Shown in pieces: positions 39,660-51,766 of a stretch of 64,000 nt of DNA; positions within the stretch are counted from its first letter, which is position 1, and each line of letters starts with the position of its first letter. The translations under genes were made by a program, and so were the position numbers. This DNA is from Rhipicephalus microplus (lineage: Eukaryota > Arthropoda > Arachnida > Ixodida > Ixodidae). The notes under the pieces were generated by a model. The model was not told where the DNA came from, did no database searches, and saw only the letters and a list, made by a program, of their open reading frames with translations. The DNA is taken from assembly GCF_043290135.1 (NCBI RefSeq), contig NC_134710.1, positions 2,157,821-2,221,820 on the forward strand, written 5' to 3'.

Positions 39660-40821
39660 AGAAAATATTCCCAACTGCTGGTGCAACACGAGTCACTGTA
39701 AACACTGCTTTGAAAGAATAATTGATTTCAAATGCCCACAAAAGTACATTTCAAGTAAAGCATCACATGTTCTATGAAGCTGTCCACTGAAATTTGTCCT
39801 ATCACTTCTTCGAACTGGGCCTTGTCGTTGACCTCGTGGTCTAGCGACTTAATAGTGGTCATGAGTTCTTTTCGGGACATGTCGTAACGTTATTATTATC
39901 CCTTTCTTGTGTCCGATTCAGGCGCTATCGTGTTATTCCTGCGGCAGAATGATCCAAAGACATGCAGTGAATTTAGCTTAGATGTCGAAGACATGTACTA
40001 CCGTAAAATGGGGTTACTTTATGACAGATTTTTTATTTTTCCTTCGCTTGCTGGACAATTGTCAACATAAAGGCCCAATGAATAATGGCACAACGTGTAT
40101 AAAACCTTTCCTCGCACGACGGAGTGTTCTACTGATCCGCATTTTTAATACAAATGGCTCCATTGATATGGGGAGGTGAGGTGGGGCGAATGTCTCTATA
40201 TCGTGTGGGGCAACATTGCGACAACGTTTTTCTTTTTTTGGCTGAGTATGATTGGGAAAAAAAGGCTAGCACAAAGCTATAGCACAAAAAGTTCATTTGA
40301 GTTATCTACAACTGGCTTTTGCTCTAGCAACCTCACAGTGGTATGAAAATTTATTCATCATGTACCTCCTCAATCAAGATGTTGTACGTCAAAGATGCCC
40401 CGTTTGCCTACTGGCCTAGTGGATTCAATTGAGTACAGAATTATTTCTTTCAAGTACAAAATTGTGTCTTCGCAGTCCGGTCATCTCCAGTTCTTTTGGG
40501 TCCTCCCCATAGTGTTGAAGATGTGCCTTTTAGGTTTGACTGCTGTCGCTCATCATAGGTAAAGTGGTCATTGAAAGTTTACTATGTCGAAGTTATTCTT
40601 TTTGAAGGTTTTTTTCTCCGAAACCCATATGATCGAGTCCGAAACGCTGCTAGTGTAGGGAACCAGCGCTGGAGTTTGCACGACCAACCTGGCGTTGAGA
40701 GCGTGCACTTCTCAGCTGCTCCCGCAGACGACAGTGGCAGCTGGTAGAGGTGGTGCATGCGTGCATCGCTGTAACGAAACCAAAGGAGTGGCTATTTGGG
40801 CTGGTTGGTAGTGCATTTGTT

Positions 40822-41312
40822 TAGAGAAATGTACTTCCTTAGTGCGCAGAGAATGTTTCAGAGGGACGATATAGCAGACAGGTAGTACCGAGCACACGCT
40901 TACAAAAAATTTTATTGCACAGATGGCGGGAATATATATATACAGTCAAGAGGTCTGGGAGATCACACACAGAAGAAAAGACAAATGATGGCGAATGCAC
41001 CAGACCACCTTATTTCAATCTTAACATGACAACCTAACTGAAAAGATACCTGCATTCATTATCCGGCAGATTGACAAGTATCTTTTCAGTTAAGTGACAA
41101 CGTTGGTCTGGCGCATGCGCTAATAAGGTGGCTTGGCGCATGCGCCTTCATTTGTCTTTTTTTTTGTGGGAGATCTCCTCACCCTCTTGACTGTATATAT
41201 ATTCCCGCCATCTGTGCAATAAAAGTGGCTGTAAGTGTGCGCTCTTTCCTTTCTCTCTGCTATATCTTCCCTCTGAAACGTTCCCTGCACACTAAGGAAG
41301 TATATATCTCTC
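40822..41312. repeat. Inner palindrome of the left arm
   Basis: Arms of about 190 bp are inverted around 41065: GAAATGTACTTCCTTAGTGC...TTTATTGCACAGATGGCGGG on the left, CCCGCCATCTGTGCAATAAA...GCACACTAAGGAAGTATATA on the right. The centre is also self-complementary (CTGAAAAGATAC and GTATCTTTTCAG). Each half carries TATATATATTCCCGCC and CAATAAAAGTGGCTGTAAG, which look like the TATA/polyA region of an LTR, so this could be two solo LTR pieces head to head. Confidence 0.8.
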
Positions 41313-41610
41313 TCAAAAAAAAAAGAGGGGGAGGGGCGCTTGCGGTACTTGTCCGTATTTAAGTGCAACAATACGTAAAAAGGAGTCAGTATAGAGGAAA
41401 GAGAGGACGTAGAAAGAGGAGGCGGCGTTGCATCCAAGTGGTCAGCAGAGCAAAACTTTGCTCTCGTTATCCCTTTTAGTGCAGTCGGGCTTGTTTCTAA
41501 ACCGGATGGCACGTATCTCCTATATTTATTCGATAGGAAAACAGCCACCACCTAAAACCAGGGCCAAACAGCCGAGTTTAAATGGTGTTTCGCCGAAAAT
41601 AAAACGAGGG

Positions 41611-42879
41611 ACTGGATAGGTGGCTCACCAAAAAACAGCACTTGGCAGAGAGTCGTGACAACTCAGCCATTCGCGCCCAGATGACCGACTGCAGGGAGAG
41701 CACGCACTTGTGGCGCTTCCGTGCTTCATTTTGGAACGAACAGCTCTAAAAGCCATTGCGCCAGTAATACTGCACTGTGGGTTTAAAAAACTACTGTCTG
41801 GAGGCTACTTTCACATAAATAGCACTTGAAAATGGAGAGAAGCTCTGCAAGGCGGACTGCATCTATGCATGTGGCATTGAAGAGACAGTGTTGTGCAGTG
41901 ATGGCAACTCCCTCGTGATCATTTTCTGGTTGGGATTTTGTGCTGTGGTAGTACCGGCTTATATGCCTGTGCGGCGACGATATTACACTGCGCACTTCTG
42001 TAGTAAAAGAAAATGACTAAGTAGTGGCTGCGGCATCACTTTTTTTTTTCAGGCGGATTTTACACCCTGTCTGCGGTAGGTATCATGGACGTTGATCAAG
42101 CAAAGCACTGTGACAGCATAGCACGGGTGGTGTCGCGGTCTTATGCTTGATCGCGCCGGCTGGATCTCCGACCATCATGGCTGCATTTAGATGGGGGCGA
42201 AATATAAAAAGAACACCCGTGCAAAAGATATGTGCGCATTAGAGAACCCCAAGCGGTCACAATTTTTGTACGTACCCTACAGCGTACCTCAGAATGATAT
42301 CTTGTTGGCACATTAAAGCCTAGAGGTTATCAATGTTGGAAAGACGCGTTCATTTTAGGCCGACACAGGCAAGCGGAAAAAACTTAAACTGCGTGTTAGG
42401 TGAACCAAACAACAAGTAAACATGGAAGACATTTGATACTTCTCTAGCAACGCATAAATTCCGATGTTACTTAGCCACGGCAGTAAGTGAGAAAAACGCT
42501 TACCGAGTCGGCTGGCTCCATAAAGCTAAGCTTTGAGTAGTCCGCTCCTTTGTTTCTAACAAGAACCCTGTCTTTTGCACAAATTAAGTTAAAAAGAGGC
42601 ACTTCAGCATCGAGTTTTCATCCCGAGAGTATCTTTTATAACAGTTCAAAGGCGTATGAACGTGGCCCTGCACAAGTGTTGTGGGCAACGCAGATTTCCT
42701 TTACACGAAACTGTTTACAAAAAAAAAAAACTACCTGCCTATCGTTTCGTTCACTACAAGCAGTGGCATCAGATAGAGTTTGGTGGTGATGGTCAAATGA
42801 ACGGACGCATGGAAACTTTGCTAGTCTTGAAGTTCACTACTCAACGCTCAGCGGGCCAGATAAAAAAAAAGTTTACAAT
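41611..42879. other. Spacer of the long inverted repeat
   Basis: About 1.27 kb of single-copy-looking sequence between the two arms. It contains a diverged SINE (42115-42320). Otherwise I see no gene; short frames show no motif. Confidence 0.6.
42115..42320 (+). repeat. Diverged SINE-like copy
   Basis: A decayed tRNA-like start (CACGGGTGGTGTCGCGGTCT) is followed by GGCTGCATTTAGATGGGGGC, GCGCATTAGAGAACCCCAAG and a degraded end GGCACATTAAAGCC. It resembles a second tick SINE subfamily whose body shares the AGAACCCCAGGTGGTC block. Confidence 0.6.
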
Positions 42880-43189
42880 GCCGTTTATTGCATAATATGC
42901 TCGTTTCATTTCCGGCAAAACACCGTTTGAACTCGACTGTTTGGCCCTGGTTTCCACTGGTGGCTGTATGCACTATCGAATAAATATAGCAGAGAGGTGC
43001 CATCCGGTTTAGAAACTTGCCCGACAGCACTAGAAAGAAGAGCGAGAGCAGAATTTTCTTGGCTGACCTCTTGGATGCAACACTGCCCCCTCTTTCTACG
43101 TTCTCCCTTTCCTCTATACGTCCTCCTTTTTACATACCGTGCACTTCAATACGAAGCAGTACCGCCAGCGCAGTTTCGTTTTTTTTAGA

Positions 43190-43880
43190 GAAATATATTT
43201 CCTTAATGTGCAGGGAACGTTTCAGAAGGAAGATATAGCATTAATTGATATGTGGGGTTTAACGTCCCAAAACCACCATATGAGAGAGGCCGTAGTGGAG
43301 GGCTCCGGAAATTTCGACCACCTGGGGTTCTTTAACGTGCACCCAAATCTGAGCACACGGGCCTACACCATTTCCGGCTCTATTGGAAAAGAAAGATAAG
43401 GAGATAGGACAGAGCGCACACTTACAGCCAATTTTATTGCACAGATGGCGGGAATATATATACGGTCAAGAGGCCAGGGAGATCGTGCACAGAAGAAAGG
43501 TGATCACGCACAGAAAGGAGATCACGCACAGAATAAATGATGGCGTGTGCGCCAAATCACCTTATTCCAGTCTTAAAATGACAACTTAACTGAAAAGACA
43601 GCTGTATTCATTATTCGACAGATTGACAGGTATCTTTTCAGTCAAGTTGTCATCTTAAGATAGGAATAAGGTGGTCTGGCGCATGCGCCATCATTTGTCC
43701 TTTCTTCTGTGCGTGATCTCCTCGTCCTCTAGACCGTATATATATTCCCGCCATTTGTGCAATAAAATTGGCTGTAAGTGTGCACTCTGTCCTATCTCTC
43801 TGCTATATCTTCCCTCTGAAACATTCTCTGCGCACTAAGGAAGTATATTTCTCTGAAGTATATTTCTCTCACCAACCAGC
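43190..43880. repeat. Inner palindrome of the right arm, split by a SINE
   Basis: Counterpart of 40822-41312. Left half with TTTTATTGCACAGATGGCGG and right half with CCGCCATTTGTGCAATAAAA are inverted around about 43625 (CTGAAAAGACAG / TATCTTTTCAG). A local expansion of GATCACGCACAGAA repeats is seen at 43495-43530. The 43241-43388 SINE lies in the left half. Confidence 0.78.
43241..43388 (-). repeat. 5'-truncated SINE in the right arm
   Basis: The plus strand starts TTAATTGATATGTGGGGTTT, then AACGTCCCAAAACCACCATA, GGAGGGCTCCGGAAATTTCG and CCACCTGGGGTTCTTTAACG, ending in TTTCCGGCTCTATTGGAAAA. The tRNA-like head is missing. The unoccupied site is at about 41262-41280 of the left arm (inverse of GGGAAGATATAGCAGAGAG). 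It is the least diverged body among the copies. Confidence 0.9.
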
Positions 43881-44956
43881 CCAAGTAGCCACTCTTGGTT
43901 TTCTTACGGCGATGCGCGCACGCACCACCTCTACCAGCCGCCACTCTCGTCTGCGGGAGCAGCTGAGAAGTGCGCGCTCTCACCGCCAGGGTGGCCGTGG
44001 AAACTCCAGGGCTGTTTCCCTATTCTAGCAACGTTTAGTATTCAATGGTGCGGGTTCCGGAGAAAAAAACCTTCGAGAAGGTTAACTTCAACATAGCAAA
44101 CTTTGAACGACCCCTTTACCTGGGATGAGTGACCGAAGTCAAACCTGATAGGCACATCATCAGCACTATGGGGAGGACTCTAAAGAACTGGAGATGGCCG
44201 GACTGTAAAGACGCAATTTTGCACTCAATCGAATCCACTAGGCGAACAAGGTATCTTTGAGGTAAATCATCTTGATTGAGGAGGTACATGTACGAATAAA
44301 GGTTTCATACAACTGTGAGGTTGCTAGAACAGAAACCAGTTGCAGATAACTCAAATGAACTTTTGATTGTGTAACTTTGTGCTAGCCTTTTTTCCCAATC
44401 ATATTCAGCCAAAAACAACTTGGTCACAAAGCTTCCCCACACGATGTAGAGTCATTTTCTCCACCTCACCTCCCCACCTCAATGGACCCATTTGTATTAA
44501 AAACGCGAATCAGTAGAACACTCTGTAAGGTGAGGGAAGGTTTTTTAAACGTTCTGCCATTATTCATTTGCCTTTATACCGACGATTCTTCACCAAGTGA
44601 AAGAAAACAAAAATACTGTCGCAAAGTAACCCCATTTCACGGTAGTACAGGTTTCCACATCTAAGCTAAATTCACTGCATCTTTGTGGATCATTCTGCCA
44701 CAGAAATATCACGATATAGCCCCTGAATTGGGCACAAGAAAGGGATCAAAATAACGCTACGCCATGCCCCAACAAGACTTCGTGACTGCTGTTAAGGCGC
44801 TACAAACACGAGGTTAGCGACAAGACCAAGTTCAACGAAGTGATAGGACTAAAATGTCAGTGAACCTCTAATGTTTTACTTGAATAAAATCAAATATTGC
44901 TTCGAAGCAGTGTTTGCAGTGACTCGTGTTGCACCAGCAGTTGACAATATTTTCTT

Positions 44957-45418
44957 AAAGGTACACTAAAGAGAACCAATGTCTCAGTTTAGACTGACAC
45001 GCTGCACACCGAGACCTCTCATGCCACAAGTTCATTATCAGAGGAGAAAATTAGGGATGAAGTTTATTTTTTATTTCGTGATGCTCAAATTTTGAAAATG
45101 TATTGCATTTTCGCAACATTGCCTTGATGAATATTTCTGAAACTTCGTATCTTAGCTCCATCACACTGACAGATAACAGTGTACTTAATTTTGATGAATT
45201 AATATTTACATAAGACCCAGTACACGTGTTTGAATTTTATGATGTCACGTTGTTTCGTGCAGGGAAGGTCAAGGCGGTATCTCCAACCTCATTTTCTTTT
45301 CGTACGTTGTCTCACTTACCAAGCGTCGTCGCGCGGTAAGGATGGTATTTCCTAGATAAAAAAATTGTACTTGACTAATACGCGAAAAATATTTTTGGTT
45401 TTAGTGTCTTTAAAAGGT
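44957..45418. repeat. MITE-like unit, TTAAAGGTACACTAAAG...TTTTAGTGTCTTTAA
   Basis: Left terminus TTAAAGGTACACTAAAGAGA and right terminus TTTTAGTGTCTTTAA are inverted repeats bounded by TTAA. The length is about 460 bp. The interior, e.g. TCATTATCAGAGGAGAAAAT, resembles a high-copy tick MITE from memory. No coding capacity. Confidence 0.7.
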
Positions 45419-45910
45419 GTACCAATACAATTTTGAGACATCGCAAAAGGGACAGTTTTAGTTTCCTCGGTATGCAAGTAGTATTACCGCTTACCACACA
45501 ATAGTCAGCTAGCATGCACAAGATAGTTACTTTGATTTTAAAGTTTTCGTTCCAATTTATTGGCAAGCAATGGAGTGGACATTACCGTGACGAGTCAACA
45601 AGGTTCCCCCGGGTTTGCAAACGGAGTTTCCGTGCAGCCTGAATCACAGAAATCACTGTCATGGTCAATAGGGAAAACACACTCATGGTTTATATGTACC
45701 ACGAGCAGATCGCTTATCTGCCGTTAGTACGTAGTGAATTTGGAAGTTCTTTTAACGTCACACTGCCTTCTCATGTCACGGAGAAGCCACCCACTTGATA
45801 TCGAATCTGAAAGTGTCTTTTAAAGGTAGAAGTGCTAAAAATAAAAAACATGTGATGCTTTCTGTACAGTTGCTGAATTATTGTAAAGTCTGTACAGTTG
45901 CTGAATTATT

Positions 45911-46489
45911 GACGTGAAAACATTCACTGTTATCAGTGCATCTAGCGCGCTTTCTCTTGTACTTGCTTCTTTGTCGGTGAGCTGTTACCCGCTGTTAATA
46001 TTGGGACGAAATGATTTCGCCGAAGGTGTCACGCTGGCGCAGAGTGTTCAGCCCCGTTCCATTAGTTTCGCATCCTCACGACACGTGCGCTGCGCAGCTC
46101 ACGTGCTTTCCGAGCCGGAGAGAGAGTCGTGCCTTCTGATTTACATTCGGATGTAAACAAGAAAGGACAATTTGCCCAGTCAATATGGCCGACTTCTTGC
46201 TTCATCGCGGCTTCACAACAAGTGACGTCAGGGCCTCTCCTACCTTTCCTTCCTCCGCGAAGCCAGCGTTTCCAAACCATCCCGCAGAAACAGGCAGAAG
46301 ACCACAAATAACACTGGTCAACCCAGCAACGCTGCCTGCGTGCTCGGGGGTTGAACTTGTTTGGGCACGTCATGCGCACGTCACCTCATAGTCGGATGCC
46401 GGAAAGGGTGGGGAAGAGATTTGGCATGCGAAGGCTATGCGGAGGAGCAGCAAGGATTTCGAGCTCGCCTCATCTCACCCTCGTTTCAC
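45911..46489. other. GC-richer intergenic segment, no recognised gene
   Basis: Short frames occur on both strands (about 80-105 codons), without a recognisable domain. The sequence CGTCACCTCATAGTCGGATG and its GC-rich surroundings look repeat-derived, but I cannot name the family. Confidence 0.4.
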
Positions 46490-46874
46490 GCCGCTTCAAA
46501 AAACCTGTTTTCTCCGCTCGTAATGAACCGATTCGAAAACTTTTTGTGGCAAAATGTTCCTCATCGGACACCCAACAACTTCCACTGTCTAACTGAAATT
46601 CTGGATGGGGTCTGGTGAGTGGCTCAGGGAAGTTGCGGAGAGTGTCCTCTTCCTGTCAGTTCGGTTTTCCAAAGAATACCTGTTTTCGGTCAGGCAAAGT
46701 AAATTGCATAAAAACCTATGCGACATGATTTTTCTGGTTCCTATGTACAGGTTAATTAATAGTGGGGGAGAGTGCAATGATGTTCCTGAGCATGTTAAAA
46801 AGCAAATTCAGCCAAGTGAAAAAACAAAGCCACGACGATACTTGCAGCTGCTTCTAGAAAAAAACACTGCATAA
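46490..46874 (+). pseudogene. LINE ORF2 C-terminal fragment, relative of 17866-18830
   Basis: Peptides MNRFENFLWQNVPHRTPNNF, then (frame changed) LFLSVRFSKEYLFSVRQSK and MYRL, correspond to the LSVQFLKARFSVEYLYTVSR region of the 17.9-kb LINE tail. The frame ends with EKNTA. It is a small fragment without catalytic residues. Confidence 0.6.
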
Positions 46875-48078
<1,204 letters not shown>

Positions 48079-48832
48079 ATGATGGTTTTTTTATATTTAA
48101 CCTGGGAAACAAGTTCCTTCATAATCATTCACTTCCTGGATATGGCGTCATTTTTGTCATGCAACTCGTCTTGAGTTTAAAACTGATGCAGTTTCAAAAA
48201 TTACGTGATATTCGGTGTATATCCTGTTCCTTTTACGCAAAAAAAATTCTTGGAGTGATTTTATGGCATGCCATACTCTTTTATGAAAAAACGCATTATT
48301 TCTTGTTCACGTCTGGGCGCAGCATTCAAGAAGTGATTTGAAGGTGTAATGAACATTTGCACTGATAATGTATCTGTTATTTATGTACCTAGTCCTTCGA
48401 AAACTTCAATCAGGCCGCGCTGCAACGAAAGCCCCCTCCTCCCCTCCACCCGAACGAAATTCCGGGCTATGTCACTGCACACTATCTGCCTTCGAATATT
48501 ACCCTTAAAACGTGGGTGGTGTGAGTGCCACGTTTGACTTGATGTGCGTTCTTGCAACAAATTTTCGCTGAACGTGAATTGAGGAATTTACAGTTTTAAG
48601 CGTTGCACCTCATGGTCAGTTATGCACTACACTGCTTACTATATATGTACTTTTTCGTGGTTTCTGTATAAGGCGCTCATTTACTGTAATCCACTGGAAA
48701 AATTGTCGGTACATAAGAAGAGTGCTGGCTTGAGTCACTTCTGCAGATTCCCACGAGAATTCTGCTACGAATCATATTCAAAACTTTTCGCAGCCGCACA
48801 CTTCTATTGGCGTTGCGTAGAAATAAAGATAT
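48079..48832. other. Intergenic, nothing recognised
   Basis: AT-rich, short frames only; left flank of the Gypsy element. Confidence 0.5.
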
Positions 48833-48966
48833 TGCCGCGAACGTAATAACAGACAGCGACGAAACGACGTCTTGCTTGCCCTCAGACCAGGACGCAAAAG
48901 CCCTCTTCTTTCTTCAATTCCAAGGAATTCTACCTACAGTTGATGGCTCATACCCATTACCTGTGA
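48833..48966 (-). repeat. Gypsy 3' LTR (134 bp)
   Basis: The plus strand starts TGCCGCGAACGTAATAACAG and ends CATACCCATTACCTGTGA. Matches 53188-53320 throughout. Read on the minus strand it begins TCACAGGTAATGGG and ends CGCGGCA. The short length is unusual for Gypsy but both boundaries are sharp. Confidence 0.88.
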
Positions 48967-49185
48967 CATTACTTCCTCTCCTCGAAAAGCATCGGCTCGA
49001 TGCTGGTAATGAGCGTTGAGAAAACAAATGAGAAAAAAAAGATGCTATCATGGAACTCAACAACTCCGTCGTAAGGGAGAAAAAAGATGGGCTGGCGTCC
49101 TAGAAGTACTCAATAAAGAAAGGAGTAAGTACACAAGACAATAAAAAAAACCAAAGTGACAAAAAAATAGTCATTGCATGGTAAG

Positions 49186-50001
49186 TTAGTCCACGTTCGA
49201 TGGATGACGCGAGAAATATGGCTTGAGTCTTGACACGTGCACCACATCACTTTGTGAAAACCGACGGGAACGTCTTGAGGCGCCCTCAGGGAGAACTTCA
49301 TACGTAACGTCACTGAGTCGGCGCAGAACTTTGTAAGGGCCGAAGTAGCGCCGACGCAACTTCTCAGAGTGACCACGCTGTCGAATGGGAGTCCACACCC
49401 AAAATTAATCGCCTGGTTGGAAGGTAACCTCTCGGTGTGTAAGGTTGTAGCGTTGTGCGTCGGCAGTTTGGCGAGCCTGAATACGGCATCGGGCGAGTTG
49501 ACGGGCCTCCTCGGCGCGTTGAGCGAACAATTCAGCGTCCGTGTTGAACATGCTCAAGTTGTTGGGAAGGAGCTTTGCGTCGAGCACTGTGGTGACCTCT
49601 CGACCATGAACTAAGCGAAATGGGGTGAAACCATTACTCTCTTGGACTGCTGTATTGTAAGCAAAAGTTACGTAAGGGAGTATATCATCCTAGTTCTTGT
49701 GATCAACGGCCACATACATTGACAGCATATCTGCAATGGTCTTGTTCAACCGTTCAGTGAGTCCATTTGTTTGGGGGTGATAACCCGTGGTTTTCCGATG
49801 TTCTGTACCACTTAGTCTCAGCACTTCTTGAAGCATCTCTGTGGTGAAAGCTGTACCACGATCAGTAATTATCACAGCTGGCGCTCCGTGACGAAGTACG
49901 ATGCTGGTGACAAAAACTGTGCAATTTCGGCTGCGGTAGCTTTGGGCAGGGCCTTTGTTTCGCTGTAACGCGTTAAATAATCGGTGGCAACCACAATCCA
50001 C
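49186..50001 (-). pseudogene. Gypsy integrase catalytic C-half and C-terminal domain
   Basis: In a second frame, PAVIITDRGTAFTTEMLQEV carries the second catalytic Asp and TTGYHPQTNGLTERLNKTIA the Glu of the DD35E triad. Two further frames give LPNNLSMFNTDAELFAQRAE and RRRYFGPYKVLRRLSDVTYE (GPY/F module), and SQSDVVHVSRLKPYF at the end. Three frameshifts make this a pseudogene. Confidence 0.85.
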
Positions 50002-51055
50002 CGGTTTCCAGGCGAAGAGGTGGGAAATGAGCCGAGCAAGTCAATGCCAATTTGATGGAATGTTGTCTTCGGCGTGGCGATAGGCTGTAATAGTCCTGCT
50101 GGTCGGACAGGTGGAGTCTTACGGCGTTGGCAGTCGCGGCATGTGCGTACGTACTGCTTGACTGTCTTGGCGAGGCGGGGCCAGTAGTATGAGCGGCGAA
50201 TTCTTTCCAATGTGCGCGTGTAGCCAAGGTGTCCGGATGATGGTTCGTCGTGACAAGCATGTAAAATATCGTCCCGAAGCGAGGTCGGCGCAACCAGTAG
50301 GTAAGTAGCCTGGATACGGTCGAAATTTTTCTTATAGAGGACTCCATCCCTGCTGCAGAACGAGGCCAGCGAACGTGCAAAGTTTCGAGGAAGGCTGCGT
50401 TTTCGGCCTTCGAGGTAGTCAATCAGCGGGCTTAGCTCTATGTCGTCGCGTTGTTGTTGAGCCAAGTCGGTTGCTGACACAGAGGAAAGGAATGTATCGT
50501 CCTCTTCAACGTCCACGTTCGTACTTCGAATTGGTGCACGCGAGAGACAGTCAGCATCAGTGTGTTTGCATCCTGACTTGTGAATGACTGTAACGTCAAA
50601 TTCTTGCAGCCGAAGGCTCCAGCGTGCTAGACGACCGGAAGGGTCTTTGAGGTTGGCGAGCCAGCATAAAGAATGGTGGTCGCTAACTACCCTGAATGGT
50701 CGACCGTATAAATAAGGGCGAAACTTTGTTATAGCCCAAACAACGGCTAAGCATTCTTTTTCTGTTGCAGAGTAGTTTTTCTCTGCAGATGATAGTGTTC
50801 GACTTGCATAGGCAATCGCGCGCTCTACGCCATTTTGCCATTGAACCAGTACAGCTCCAAGTCCGACGTTGCTGGCATCCGTGTGTAGCTCTGTGGCAGC
50901 GTTATCGTCAAAGTGACCGAGTACAGGTGGGGCTTGGAGATGGTTTCGTAGCGTGTCAAAGGCGTGATGCTGATCATGACCCCAAAGAAACGGTACGCCG
51001 TCTTTCGGCAGAATCGTTGCACGACGAAAGAGCAGATAATGTTGAGGGACCAGGG
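49872..51055 (-). pseudogene. Gypsy RNase H and integrase N-terminal half
   Basis: The frame starts at the junction with RRATILPKDGVPFLWG, then ELHTDASNVGLGAVLVQ (RNase H first Asp), YSATEKECLAVVWAI (Glu) and VVSDHHSLCWL (Asp). It continues into integrase: the HHCC finger CHDEPSSGHLGYTRT...CRDCQRRKT and GIDLLGSFPTSS with the first catalytic Asp. Frame is lost at about 49.9 kb, before the second Asp. Everything between protease and RNase H, i.e. the RT with its YxDD box, is missing. Confidence 0.85.
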
Positions 51056-51690
51056 ACGTTGGAAATATCCTCAAGGTATGCGATCGCAGTGTGTTTGGTA
51101 AGATGGCGATACTCCTCGCTGAAATTCGTGACGAATAGGCAAGCCTGCTTTCTACTGGGCTGAACAATACCTCGGGCAACGCAGATTTGTTGTGCAAAAA
51201 GTAGGGACAAATTTCCTTCTGCAATTACAGCATCGGGGACGTCTTGGTCACATTCAACGTTGATAAAAAGGCTGCTGCGGGGAGGCAGAGTAACAGATAC
51301 GGAGGATACACTTAGGGCAGCCTTCGATGAGCGGGCGTTTTCCGGTTCAGTATGAAACGGGTCCTCGAACGACACCTGCAAGTCTCTTAGGTCAATAATT
51401 GCGCCGTGTTCGCGAAGAAAGTCCAGCCCCAGATTGAGTGGACGGGAGCACACAAATAATACGAGGAAAGACCCTGTGAACGTCGAAGCACGGACTCGAA
51501 CACGGGCTGTGCACATTCCAGTCGGCGTGACGAGGTGGCCCCCTGCCGTGCGCAACGGCGGTCCTTGCCAAGGGGTAGTTACCTTCCTCAGTTGGGATGC
51601 TAGGGTGCTGTTCATAACCAAATAATCGGCGCCGGTGTCGACGAGGGCGTCCGATGACTTTCGGAAACGACTGGAAAGTCAGAACGGTCT
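50974..51690 (-). pseudogene. Gypsy aspartic protease region
   Basis: The frame gives SSDALVDTGADYLVMNSTLA with the catalytic DTGA at about 51630-51641, then GLDFLREHGAIIDL, a conserved pepsin-like C-terminal segment. It continues through a long linker ending in LTKHTAIAYLEDISNVPGPS, the usual run-in to RT, but then leaves the pol frame instead of entering RT. Protease would process Gag-Pol. Confidence 0.8.
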
Positions 51691-51766
51691 TCGTCGGGTC
51701 TTTGCGTCGAAGGAGGCTCTTTGACAGTTTGTTGGAACGCGGCTTCACCCCCAGGAGCCGCGGTTT

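Larger units (their letters stand above)
38505..41610 (+). repeat. Left arm of a 7.4-kb long inverted repeat
   Basis: This arm matches the reverse complement of 45865-42880 in collinear order over about 3 kb. Examples: TTCGATATCAAGTAGGTGAC, GGTAAGCGGTAATACTACTT, CTGCTGGTGCAACACGAGTC, ACCCATATGATC and GGTTTTTTTCTCCGAAACC, CAGCTGCTCCCGCAGACGA, CGGGAATATATATATAC, AACCGGATGGCA. Divergence is visible but moderate. Each arm carries one SINE missing from the other. No coding sequence was found in the arm. Confidence 0.88.
42880..45865 (-). repeat. Right arm of the 7.4-kb long inverted repeat
   Basis: Reverse-complementary to 38505-41610 (see that entry). It keeps the same succession of subunits in mirror order: LTR-like inner palindrome, long AT-rich unit, the 44957-45418 MITE and the outer unit. 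It contains its own SINE at 43241-43388, absent from the left arm. At the outer end a 21-bp sequence, CTGTACAGTTGCTGAATTATT, is tandemly duplicated (45862 and 45890). Confidence 0.88.
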
